From Robiginitalea biformata HTCC2501 (lineage in GTDB: Bacteria > Bacteroidota > Bacteroidia > Flavobacteriales > Flavobacteriaceae): 64,000 nt of DNA. A program made the translations under genes and the position numbers. Position 1 is the first letter of the stretch; each line of letters starts with the position of its first letter. The stretch spans positions 992,001 to 1,056,000 of the forward strand of contig NC_013222.1 in assembly GCF_000024125.1 (NCBI RefSeq), in the 5' to 3' direction. Positions 8,097 to 16,407 of the stretch are shown one piece after another. A model generated the notes under the pieces. It saw only the letters and a program-made list of their open reading frames with translations, had not been told where the DNA came from and made no database searches.

Positions 8097-9413
8097 ATGC
8101 GAATATTCTGGGGCATTCTGGGGCTGGCGCTGGTGCTGGCTTCCTGCAAGGACCGGCCGTCCGAAACGGCCTTACCCGAATCGAAACCTGAAGAGCCTTT
8201 GGTTGCCGAACTGGCCCCGAGGCTCGAATACGGTTTCGACCTCAGGGAATTCGAGGTGGTCCAGGATACGATCCGCCGCGGGGACAGCTTTGGGGAGCTG
8301 ATGCTCGCCAACAAGGTGGATTATCCGAAAATCGCACAGATATCCGAGAAATACCGCGACACCTTCGACGTGCGGAAGATACGGGTCGGGAAGCCCTACA
8401 TGATTCTTAAATCCAAAGACACCGCCCAGGCCGCCCAGGTTTTTATCTATCAGAACGACCGGGTCAATTACACCGTGGTGGATTTTCGGGACTCGGCGGT
8501 AGCCTATAAGGAAAAACGCCCGGTTTCCTTCAGGGAACGGGAAGTAGCCGGGGTAATCCCGGAAGGGGGTTCGCTGTCCCTGGTCATCGACCAGCTGGGG
8601 GTGGATTACCAGGTGACCCTGGACCTGTCGCAGGTCTATGCCTGGACGGTAGACTTTTCGAAACTGGATGCCGGGGATAAATTCCGGATCATCTTTGACG
8701 AAAAATATATACAGGACAGCCTCTATGCCGGGGCCGGGCCCATCAAGGCGGCGTATTTTGAGCACGGGGGGAAACCGCTATACGCCTTTGCCTACCACAA
8801 TGATTCCCTGGACATAATGGAATACTACGACGACCAGGCCGAAAACCTGCGGCGGACCTTCCTGAGCATGCCCATCCGGTTTGGCAGGCTGTCGTCCCGG
8901 TATAACCTCAAGCGACGGATCCGGTATTACGGATACAAGGTACGGCCCCACCGGGGTACCGACTATGCGGCACCGATTGGCACGCCCATCCTGGCGACAG
9001 CTGACGGCGTCGTTACGGAATCCACCCGTCGGGGCGGGAACGGCAAATACGTGAAGATTCGCCACAACGGCACTTACAGCACGCAATACCTGCACATGAA
9101 GGCCCAGAATGTAAAGCGGGGCGATTATGTGCGACAGGGCGACGTGATTGGCTGGATCGGGATGACCGGGAATACGGGAGGCCCGCACGTTTGCTACCGC
9201 TTCTGGAAAAATGGCCGCCAGGTAGACCCCCTGCGGGAGGAACTGCCAAAAGCCGAACCGCTCGCGGAGGCCAGGCAGCCCGAATATTTCGATTATATCA
9301 ACCCGCTGAAGGAACAGCTCGACTGTATCCCCCTGGAACTGCACGAGCCGGCTCCTGATTCCGATGAACTCCTAACTTTCAACCAACCCGAACATGCCCT
9401 TTCCGAAAATTAA
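8097..9413 (+). CDS. M23 family metallopeptidase lipoprotein
   Basis: The 438-residue protein starts with a lipoprotein signal ([10 protein letters not shown], Cys at residue 16), so it should be anchored on the periplasmic side. A LysM-like stretch ([20 protein letters not shown]) is followed by an M23 (LytM-type) domain near the C-terminus. Zinc-binding His285 and Asp289 ([10 protein letters not shown]) and His333 (STQYLHM) are present. The usual last motif HxH is H-V-C here (His364, Cys366), so Cys stands where the third zinc ligand is expected. Such enzymes cut peptidoglycan cross-bridges; whether this one is active is open. Its end overlaps the pgi start by 20 nt. Confidence 0.92.
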   Translation: MRIFWGILGLALVLASCKDRPSETALPESKPEEPLVAELAPRLEYGFDLREFEVVQDTIRRGDSFGELMLANKVDYPKIAQISEKYRDTFDVRKIRVGKPYMILKSKDTAQAAQVFIYQNDRVNYTVVDFRDSAVAYKEKRPVSFREREVAGVIPEGGSLSLVIDQLGVDYQVTLDLSQVYAWTVDFSKLDAGDKFRIIFDEKYIQDSLYAGAGPIKAAYFEHGGKPLYAFAYHNDSLDIMEYYDDQAENLRRTFLSMPIRFGRLSSRYNLKRRIRYYGYKVRPHRGTDYAAPIGTPILATADGVVTESTRRGGNGKYVKIRHNGTYSTQYLHMKAQNVKRGDYVRQGDVIGWIGMTGNTGGPHVCYRFWKNGRQVDPLREELPKAEPLAEARQPEYFDYINPLKEQLDCIPLELHEPAPDSDELLTFNQPEHALSEN

Positions 9414-11031
9414 TCCGAGTACCACCCAGGCATGGAACCAGCTCAGAGCCCATTACGAGAGAACACACAACCGCCACATTAAAGACCTTTTTGCCTCGGA
9501 CCCGGAGCGCGCCTCCCGGATGAGCCTCCGGTGGAATGGTTTTTTCGTGGATTACTCCAAGAACCGCGTTGATGACGAAACCCTGGAACTGCTGTTGTCC
9601 CTGGCCGAGGCTTGCGATCTGGAGACGGCCATGGATGCCTATTTCGACGGAGAGGCCATCAACCAGACCGAGGGCCGTGCTGTTTTGCATACGGCCCTGA
9701 GGAACGGATCGGATTCCGGCCTGGAAATTGACGGGGAACCGGTGGAAAAGGAAGTCGGCAGGGTAAGGGAACACATGCGGGCTTTCTGTGAGGCCGTGAT
9801 TAGCGGGGACAAAAAAGGATATACCGGAAAACCTTTTACCGACGTGGTAAACGTTGGGATTGGCGGGTCGGATTTGGGCCCGGTGATGGTAACCGAGGCC
9901 CTGCAGTTTTACAGCAACCACCTCCGCACGCATTTTGTGAGCAATGTAGACGGGGACCACGTACACGAAACGCTCCGGAAGCTCAATCCGGAAACCACCC
10001 TGTTTGTCATCGTCTCCAAGAGCTTTACCACCCAGGAGACCCTCAGCAATGCCCTGACGATAAAGAAATGGTTCCTGGAGCACGCCACGCAGGCCGACAT
10101 TGCCAAACACTTTGCCGCCGTATCGACCAACACCGCAAAAATTGAGGAATTCGGCATCGCGGATGCGAACGTCTTTCCCATGTGGGACTGGGTGGGCGGC
10201 CGGTTTTCGCTCTGGAGCGCCGTGGGGTTGTCCATAGCGCTTTCCATAGGCTTTGACCAGTTTGAAGCCCTGCTTTCCGGGGCCCGGTCGATGGACCGGC
10301 ATTTCCGGGAAGCGCCCTGGAAGGAGAATATCCCGGTGATCCTGGGCCTGCTGAGTATCTGGTACAACAATTTCCACGGCGCGGAAACCGAAGCGGTGAT
10401 CCCCTATTCGCAGTACCTCCACCGGCTGCCTGCCTACCTGCAGCAGGGGATTATGGAAAGCAACGGCAAAAGCGTGGACCGCAACGGCGTACCCGTGGCC
10501 TACCAAACCGGGACAATTATCTGGGGGGAGCCGGGTACCAATTCCCAACACGCCTTTTTCCAGCTCATCCACCAGGGCACCAAACTCATCCCGGCCGATT
10601 TTATCGGTTTCCGGCATTCCCTCCACGGAGACAGGGAGCACCATCTAAAACTGATGGCTAATTTCTTTGCACAGACCGAGGCGCTGATGAACGGGAAGAC
10701 CCCGGAAGCAGTGCGCGACGAACTCAGCGGTCAGGGCCTCGGTGACGACGCCCTGGAAAACCTGCTGCCCTTTAAGGTGTTTGAAGGGAACAAGCCCACC
10801 AACACAATCCTGATAGAGCGGCTGAGCCCGGAAAGCCTGGGCGCCCTGGTAGCGCTCTACGAGCACAAAATCTTTGTCCAGGGGGTTATCTGGAACATCT
10901 TCAGTTACGATCAGTGGGGGGTGGAGCTCGGCAAGCAGCTGGCCTCGACGATCCTCTCGGAACTCACCAGCGGGCAAGTTGGCAATCACGACACCTCCAC
11001 ATTGCAACTTTTGCAATATTTTAAGAGTTAA
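9394..11031 (+). CDS. pgi: Glucose-6-phosphate isomerase
   Basis: This glycolytic enzyme interconverts glucose 6-phosphate and fructose 6-phosphate. The 545-residue length and motifs fit the classical family: [49 protein letters not shown], the active-site region [33 protein letters not shown] and [26 protein letters not shown]. Translation starts inside the end of the M23 gene (20-nt overlap, different frame), suggesting coupled expression. It is the last gene of the 6.25-11.0 kb group; a new promoter follows for the receptor gene. Confidence 0.98.
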   Translation: MPFPKINPSTTQAWNQLRAHYERTHNRHIKDLFASDPERASRMSLRWNGFFVDYSKNRVDDETLELLLSLAEACDLETAMDAYFDGEAINQTEGRAVLHTALRNGSDSGLEIDGEPVEKEVGRVREHMRAFCEAVISGDKKGYTGKPFTDVVNVGIGGSDLGPVMVTEALQFYSNHLRTHFVSNVDGDHVHETLRKLNPETTLFVIVSKSFTTQETLSNALTIKKWFLEHATQADIAKHFAAVSTNTAKIEEFGIADANVFPMWDWVGGRFSLWSAVGLSIALSIGFDQFEALLSGARSMDRHFREAPWKENIPVILGLLSIWYNNFHGAETEAVIPYSQYLHRLPAYLQQGIMESNGKSVDRNGVPVAYQTGTIIWGEPGTNSQHAFFQLIHQGTKLIPADFIGFRHSLHGDREHHLKLMANFFAQTEALMNGKTPEAVRDELSGQGLGDDALENLLPFKVFEGNKPTNTILIERLSPESLGALVALYEHKIFVQGVIWNIFSYDQWGVELGKQLASTILSELTSGQVGNHDTSTLQLLQYFKS

Positions 11032-11105
11032 CTTACCGAAGTCGCAACTGTTAACGCTATTGTATAACTTGTTGCGGATCAGCATAGTTTAGACAAATTT
11101 TGTGT

Positions 11106-11113
11106 TAAATTTG
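11106..11113 (+). promoter_or_regulatory. -7 promoter element of TonB receptor gene
   Basis: TAAATTTG matches TAnnTTTG exactly and lies 88 nt before the ATG at 11202. This leaves a leader of about 80 nt, compatible with post-transcriptional control. Confidence 0.55.
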
Positions 11114-11201
11114 CCCCGGGGAATTTAACATTCCCTTAATGCTTAAGTGCGCAATCTGCGCCACTTTTGCACCACATTTCAAAACCAAAATAACACAGAA
11201 C

Positions 11202-13913
11202 ATGAAAAAATTAGCCTTAACCTTTATCCTGGTTTTTGCAGCTTTGGCCAGCCATGCTCAGGCGACGCTGACCGGGACCGTCACCGACGGGGAGATGGGT
11301 GGTCCGCTGCCCGGAGCTTCGGTTGTCGTTAAAGGGACAACCAACGGAACCACTACCGATTTTGACGGAAACTTTACCCTTGAAGCCAGTACGGATAGCG
11401 GGGTGCTCGTGGTCACCTATATCGGGTTTATGCCCCAGGAGGTTTCTTTCTCCGGGTCTGCAAGCCTGGGAACCATCCAGCTGATGCCCAATGTGGAAGT
11501 GCTGGAAGGCGTAATCGTAACCGGGGTACAGGATATCGCCAGGGACCGGGAAACACCGGTGGCAGTTTCCACCGTACGGGCCGAGGAGATCCAGCTTAAG
11601 TTGGGATCCCAGGAATTCCCGGAAATCCTCAACACAACCCCTTCTATCTACGCTACCAAGAGCGGGGGTGGATTCGGGGATGCCCGGGTGAACATCCGGG
11701 GTTTTGACACCAACAACTCGGCCGTGATGATCAACGGTATCCCGGTCAACGACATGGAAAACGGGCAGGTATACTGGAGTAACTGGGCCGGACTTTCGGA
11801 CGTGACTTCGGCCATCCAGGTACAGCGGGGTCTGGGTTCTTCCAAACTCGCTATTTCCTCTGTCGGGGGTACGATCAACGTAATCACCAAGAGTTCCAAG
11901 CAAACCGAGGGCGGGTCCTTCGGCGCCACCGTAGGGAACAACGAGTACTTTAAATCCATCGCTTCCTATTCTTCCGGGATTCTGGAGAACGGGTTTTCCG
12001 CCTCCCTGCTGCTGAGCCGCACGGCGGGCAGCATGTATGCCGACGGGACCCAGTTTGAAGGCTATAACTTTTTCCTCGGCCTCGGGTACACTTCCGGGGA
12101 CCACAACCTGGAATTCATGGTAACCGGCGCGCCCCAATGGCACCACCAGCGGAGCTTTGCCCCCTCGATTGCCGATTACATCCAGTACAGCGACAACGGG
12201 GTAGACCCGGACCGCCGCTACAACAGCGACTGGGGCTACCTGAACGGAAAGGAGTTCAGCTTCCGCCGGAACTTCTACCACAAGCCGGTGATCAGCCTGA
12301 ACTGGACCTGGGATATCAACGAGGTCTCCACGCTGGAAACTTCCACCTACGCCTCTTTCGGCCGGGGTGGTGGAACCGGGGAGATCGGGCGTTCTGCCGG
12401 TGCCCGCCAATTTGACGGCCGCTGGAAAACCGCCAACGGGCTCGTGGACGTAGACCGGATCTTCGCGTACAACAGCGGGGCACCCGTCATGTTCGACGGC
12501 TCCATCGTACAGCGCGAGCAAACCAACGGCCTGTATGTGAACCAGGGAAGCGGCGACCGCTCGGATGCGAACGGGATTTCCCGTCGGGCTTCCATCAACT
12601 CCCACAACTGGTACGGGGTGCTTGCCAACCTGACCAACCAGTTCTCAGACCAGCTGACCGTCGATTTCGGTATCGACCTGCGTCGCTACACCGGATACCA
12701 CTACCGCCGGGTGAACAACTTGCTCGGGGGGGATGCCTACCTGCAAACCGATAACCAGAACAACGACCCGAACCCGCTGTTCTTTGAAACCTACAATGCC
12801 AACCAGCCGTGGTGGGTATTCGGGGATATCGACGAGGAGGAGAAAATTGACTACTACAATACGGGCCTCGTAAACTGGATGGGTGTTTTCGGACAGGCGG
12901 AGTACCGCTTTACGGAAGACATCGTGGGCTTTGTCCAGGGATCGCTTTCCAACCAGGGCTTTGCCCGGGAGGAATTCTTCAACGAGGTACCTCCGGAGCA
13001 AACCGATTACGAGAACATCCTCGGCGGAAACGTCAAGGGGGGTGTTAACTGGAACATCGACGCGAACCACAACATCTTCGCCAATGCGGGCTATTACAGC
13101 AAGCAGCCGTTGTTCGACGCGGTTTACATCAACTTCTCCAACACGCTCAACCCGAACCTCACCAACGAGAAGATTACCGGGTTTGAACTCGGGTACGGTT
13201 ACCGCAGCTCCATGTTCCGCGCGAACGTGAACCTGTACCGCACCAGCTGGAAAGACCGCTTTGAGTCTGTTTCCGCCACGTTCAATGCCGGGGAGCCGGA
13301 TGAGATCCGAGGCAGCGCCAACCTGCTCGGGATTACCCAGGTACACACCGGGGTAGAGGTGGATGCGCAACTGCGGGTTGCCGACGCCCTGACCCTCACC
13401 GGGATGCTTTCTGTCGGAAACTGGCAATATCAGGACGATGTAAGTGCCACGTACTTCGACGCGGAGAACAACCCGATCGTCATCGACGGGGTAGAGCAGC
13501 AGGAGATCCTGCCGCTCGATGGTGTTAAGGTGGGCGATGCCGCCCAGTTCACCGCCTTTATCGGGGCCGACTACAATATCCTCGACAACCTGAGCGTGGA
13601 CGCCGGCTACCGCTATGCCGACAACCTGTACGCCCAGTTTGACGCCACGGACGTCGGGGAGGAAGGCGCCCTGAAACTGCCGTCCTTTGGCCTGATGGAT
13701 GCCGGCCTGACCTTCAGCATGCCTTTCCTGGAGAAGACCATGAGTTTCCGGCTGAACGTCAACAACGTCTTTGACAAAGTGTACATCGCCGAAGCGGATA
13801 CAAACATTTTTGCCGAGCCGGGCGACGATACCTTTCAGGGGATCAACACGGCCAACCGGGTATTCTTTGGCTTCGGCCGTACCTGGAACGCCAGCCTGCG
13901 CTTCAACTTTTAA
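11202..13913 (+). CDS. TonB-dependent outer membrane receptor with CarboxypepD_reg-like N-terminus
   Basis: A signal peptide (MKKLALTFILVFAALASHAQ) is followed by a carboxypeptidase-regulatory-like beta-sandwich (ATLTGTVTDGEMGGPLPGASVVVKG...TDFDGNFTL), a plug domain (ETPVAVSTVRAEEIQLKLGSQEFPEIL, VNIRGFDTNNSAVMINGIPVNDMENGQVYWSNW) and a 22-strand-type barrel ending in WNASLRFNF. At 903 residues it resembles SusC-like transporters, but no SusD partner follows; a terminator comes next, so it acts alone or with a partner encoded elsewhere. The ATG at 11202 is preferred over an upstream in-frame start at 11139 because it opens the signal peptide. The ligand cannot be read from the sequence. Confidence 0.95.
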   Translation: MKKLALTFILVFAALASHAQATLTGTVTDGEMGGPLPGASVVVKGTTNGTTTDFDGNFTLEASTDSGVLVVTYIGFMPQEVSFSGSASLGTIQLMPNVEVLEGVIVTGVQDIARDRETPVAVSTVRAEEIQLKLGSQEFPEILNTTPSIYATKSGGGFGDARVNIRGFDTNNSAVMINGIPVNDMENGQVYWSNWAGLSDVTSAIQVQRGLGSSKLAISSVGGTINVITKSSKQTEGGSFGATVGNNEYFKSIASYSSGILENGFSASLLLSRTAGSMYADGTQFEGYNFFLGLGYTSGDHNLEFMVTGAPQWHHQRSFAPSIADYIQYSDNGVDPDRRYNSDWGYLNGKEFSFRRNFYHKPVISLNWTWDINEVSTLETSTYASFGRGGGTGEIGRSAGARQFDGRWKTANGLVDVDRIFAYNSGAPVMFDGSIVQREQTNGLYVNQGSGDRSDANGISRRASINSHNWYGVLANLTNQFSDQLTVDFGIDLRRYTGYHYRRVNNLLGGDAYLQTDNQNNDPNPLFFETYNANQPWWVFGDIDEEEKIDYYNTGLVNWMGVFGQAEYRFTEDIVGFVQGSLSNQGFAREEFFNEVPPEQTDYENILGGNVKGGVNWNIDANHNIFANAGYYSKQPLFDAVYINFSNTLNPNLTNEKITGFELGYGYRSSMFRANVNLYRTSWKDRFESVSATFNAGEPDEIRGSANLLGITQVHTGVEVDAQLRVADALTLTGMLSVGNWQYQDDVSATYFDAENNPIVIDGVEQQEILPLDGVKVGDAAQFTAFIGADYNILDNLSVDAGYRYADNLYAQFDATDVGEEGALKLPSFGLMDAGLTFSMPFLEKTMSFRLNVNNVFDKVYIAEADTNIFAEPGDDTFQGINTANRVFFGFGRTWNASLRFNF

Positions 13914-13925
13914 TAATCGGGAATT

Positions 13926-13988
13926 TCCGGGAGGTCAACCCTCCCGGATTTCAAGGGAAAACCCCGGCGGTATCGCCGGGGTTTTTTT
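13926..13988 (+). terminator. Terminator after TonB receptor (double hairpin)
   Basis: A first hairpin TCCGGGAGG-tcaac-CCTCCCGGA (about 13926-13948) is followed by the main terminator AAAACCCCGGCG-gtat-CGCCGGGG (13958-13981) and seven T. It separates the receptor from the small membrane gene. Confidence 0.85.
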
Positions 13989-14026
13989 ATGCCAAAAAGT
14001 AATACCTTTACGGGAAAACCGACTGC

Positions 14027-14464
14027 ATGGAAATCTTACAAACCGTCCACTCCTACCTGGCCTATGTGGCCCTGGCACTTTTGTTCCTGGCCGTTGCCAA
14101 TGCCCTCACAGGCCTGGCTAAAAACAGGATATTCACCATGGAGAAGGACTTGCGGCTGAGCCTATTTACATTGATTATCTGCCATATCCAGCTCCTGGTG
14201 GGGCTCGTGCTTTACTTTGTGTCCACCAATGGCTACAAAGCCCTGAGCGAACTCGGCATGGGCGGGATGAATGCGGCGGCCCGGTTACTGGCCGTGGAAC
14301 ACCCCCTGATCAATATTGTTGCCATTGCCCTGGTCACCGTGGGCTGGTCGCGCCATAAAAAGTTCCTGGACGGAAAGGGCAAATTCAAGAGTATTGCCAT
14401 CTTTTACGGCCTGGGGCTCCTTTTGATCCTCAGCCGCATCCCCTGGGCCAACTGGTTTAACTGA
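14027..14464 (+). CDS. Small four-helix membrane protein of unknown function
   Basis: The 145-residue protein has four predicted transmembrane segments: residues about 9-30 (YLAYVALALLFLAVANALTG), 45-66 (LFTLIICHIQLLVGLVLYF), 90-107 (LINIVAIALVTVGW) and 123-140 (IAIFYGLGLLLILSRI). Histidines lie in or near helices (CHIQ, EHPLINI, SRHKK), so haem binding as in small cytochrome b-like proteins is conceivable but unproven. I recognise it only as a conserved flavobacterial membrane protein. It stands between a terminator and the DUF1080 gene. Confidence 0.75.
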   Translation: MEILQTVHSYLAYVALALLFLAVANALTGLAKNRIFTMEKDLRLSLFTLIICHIQLLVGLVLYFVSTNGYKALSELGMGGMNAAARLLAVEHPLINIVAIALVTVGWSRHKKFLDGKGKFKSIAIFYGLGLLLILSRIPWANWFN

Positions 14465-14508
14465 TTCTCCTTCTGCAAACAACTATAACCCATTTAAAAC
14501 AACTTGTG

Positions 14509-15099
14509 ATGAAATACATGTATTGCCTGATACTGGCCCTGGTATGCGCGCCCCTGGCGGCCCAGGAAACGGAATTGTTCAATGGCGAGGACCTGTCGGG
14601 CTGGACGGTCTACGGCACCGAAAAGTGGTATGTGGAAGACGGATTGTTGGTGTGCGAGAGCGGCCCGGACAAAGGGTACGGCTACCTGGCCACGGATAAG
14701 CACTACAAGGATTTTGTGCTGACCCTGGAATTCCTGCAGGAGTCCGACGGCAACAGCGGGGTCTTTATCCGCTCCACAGTAGACGGCACCAAGGTGTCCG
14801 GCTGGCAGGTGGAGGTGGCACCCCCGGGGCACGATACGGGCGGGGTCTACGAATCTTATGGCCGCGGCTGGCTCATCAAGCCCGAGGCGGGGAAACCCGA
14901 TGTAAAGATGGGCGAGTGGAACACGATGAAAATCATGGTCTCCGGAGATACCATCACCTCCTGGCTGAACGGTACGGAAATGATTACGCTCACCGACGAG
15001 AAAATCGGCCAGGGCGAAGGCTCCATTGCCCTGCAGATCCACGACGGGGGCGGCATCAAGGTGAAATGGCGGAACATCGTCGTTACCGAGCCGCAGTAG
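14509..15099 (+). CDS. DUF1080 (3-keto-disaccharide hydrolase-type) secreted protein
   Basis: After a signal peptide (MKYMYCLILALVCAPLAAQ) the protein carries the DUF1080 concanavalin-like fold: LFNGEDLSGWTVYGTEKWYVEDGLLV, the SDGNSGVFIRS motif, GWQVEV and GSIALQIHDGGGIKVKWRNI. The family includes enzymes acting on 3-keto-glycosides and lectin-like proteins, so a role in handling plant or algal sugars at the cell surface is likely, with the exact substrate unknown. At 196 residues it is a single-domain member. A GTG codon directly before the ATG could also serve as start. Confidence 0.9.
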   Translation: MKYMYCLILALVCAPLAAQETELFNGEDLSGWTVYGTEKWYVEDGLLVCESGPDKGYGYLATDKHYKDFVLTLEFLQESDGNSGVFIRSTVDGTKVSGWQVEVAPPGHDTGGVYESYGRGWLIKPEAGKPDVKMGEWNTMKIMVSGDTITSWLNGTEMITLTDEKIGQGEGSIALQIHDGGGIKVKWRNIVVTEPQ

Positions 15100-15125
15100 G
15101 CACAAGCTCGAAGTAGGCCGTAGTT

Positions 15126-15151
15126 ACCCCGTATTGATTCATCTGCGGGGT
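15126..15151. terminator. Weak hairpin between convergent genes
   Basis: ACCCCG (15126-15131) and CGGGGT (15146-15151) form a 6-bp stem with a 14-base loop between the DUF1080 gene and the convergent nuclease-like gene. There is no clear T run, so terminator function is uncertain. Confidence 0.3.
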
Positions 15152-15155
15152 TCCG

Positions 15156-16319
15156 TTATTCGGGATTTTCCGGGACCCCACCGGAGTTTGCCGCTATTTC
15201 TTTACGTATCAGGAAGGCATACACCGGCAGGTGGTCGCTGTATCCGCCCTGGTAGGAACCGCCTGCATAGGTGCGGAACGGATAGCCCTTGTAGGGGCCC
15301 GAGGAGGTGAGCAGGTAGTCCGGGCGGAAAACCCGCGCTTTCCAGAAACGATACCCGGTTGTATCCCGGAACCAGTTTCCGTTGAACATGAGTTGGTCGA
15401 ATAAATTCCAGCGATCCCCGTAGGCGAGGGAGCCGCTGCCTGCCAGGAAGAGCGGTTCCATGGGATTGAAAAATTCCCGCGATGCCAGGCTGTCCCGGCT
15501 GCTGCCCGAACCCAGGGTGAACCGGATGCTGGCATCCGTGGGGTCGTCGTTATAATCTCCCATCGAGACGAAGCGGGCATTCGGATCCAGCCGGAGGACG
15601 GAATCCAGGATGTCCCGCTGCAGCGATGCCGCTGCCCGGCGGTAAGCTTCCGTCGCCGCAACCCCGCCACTGCGGGAGGGCCAGTGGTTTACCGACAGAT
15701 AGACGGGCTCTCCGTCCAACACCCCGTACACCAGTAATTGATCGCGCGTAAACCGGCGCCGGTTCCGGGTATCGTATAGCAACAGTCGCCGACTGGCACT
15801 TTCGATGGGGGTAAAACAGGCTTTTTTATACAGAAAAGCCACGTCAATCCCTCTCCGGTCCGGGGAATCGTAATGAACGACCCCGTATCCTTTGGTGCGC
15901 AGGGCTTCCTGCCCCAGGAGGTCTTCCAGCACCGCCCGGTTCTCCACTTCGCACAAACCGATCAAATCCGGCGAACGCATGGCAGTTTCCCGTCCGATGT
16001 CCGACAATACCCCTGCAATACGGCGGAGTTTCACCCGATACCGCTCCTCAGTCCATCGATCCTCCCCTTCCGGGGTCCTGGAATCATCTGCCGTAAGCGA
16101 ATCGTCCCGCGTGTCGAAGAGGTTTTCCACATTGTAAAAAGCAAGGGTCCGGATGCGGTAGTGCCCGGGGGTTAATCCCTCTTGCTCCCTAGCATTCCCA
16201 GGGGATAAACCTGGTGCAGGGTCGGATTCCGGCGCGGGAAGGCCCGGCGGGAAACATCCCCGGAGCAGCAGGCCCAGTAAAACACAGGCAATCCCTCTTC
16301 TGGCGTTATACCAATTCAT
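15156..16319 (-). CDS. Endonuclease/exonuclease/phosphatase-family lipoprotein
   Basis: The 387-residue protein has an N-terminal hydrophobic stretch ending LLLRGCFP, a probable lipobox although Arg before Gly-Cys is unusual. The body is an EEP-fold phosphodiesterase/nuclease: LAFYNVENLFDTRDD (metal-binding Asn and Glu), PDLIGLCEVENR, SVNHWPSRSGG, SMGDYNDDPTD (catalytic Asp/Asn) and GGYSDHLPVYAFL (catalytic Asp-His). Members cut DNA, RNA or phosphate diesters. It is divergent from the TonB receptor/DUF5689 pair, so all three could work together in taking phosphate or nucleosides from extracellular nucleic acid; this is inference. Confidence 0.9.
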   Translation of the reverse strand: MNWYNARRGIACVLLGLLLRGCFPPGLPAPESDPAPGLSPGNAREQEGLTPGHYRIRTLAFYNVENLFDTRDDSLTADDSRTPEGEDRWTEERYRVKLRRIAGVLSDIGRETAMRSPDLIGLCEVENRAVLEDLLGQEALRTKGYGVVHYDSPDRRGIDVAFLYKKACFTPIESASRRLLLYDTRNRRRFTRDQLLVYGVLDGEPVYLSVNHWPSRSGGVAATEAYRRAAASLQRDILDSVLRLDPNARFVSMGDYNDDPTDASIRFTLGSGSSRDSLASREFFNPMEPLFLAGSGSLAYGDRWNLFDQLMFNGNWFRDTTGYRFWKARVFRPDYLLTSSGPYKGYPFRTYAGGSYQGGYSDHLPVYAFLIRKEIAANSGGVPENPE

Positions 16320-16326
16320 CTGCGGA

Positions 16327-16334
16327 CAAATGTA
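16327..16334 (-). promoter_or_regulatory. -7 promoter element of the nuclease-like lipoprotein gene
   Basis: On the minus strand TACATTTG matches TAnnTTTG and ends 7 nt before the ATG, giving a very short or absent leader. The plus-strand receptor gene starts at 16408, so this 88-bp interval would serve both directions. Confidence 0.5.
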
Positions 16335-16407
16335 CTACGCGGCCACGCAGGGAACCTGCAGGCCCCCGTGTTACTATTGCATCCCGGAACCAGAACCGGC
16401 AGGGAAA

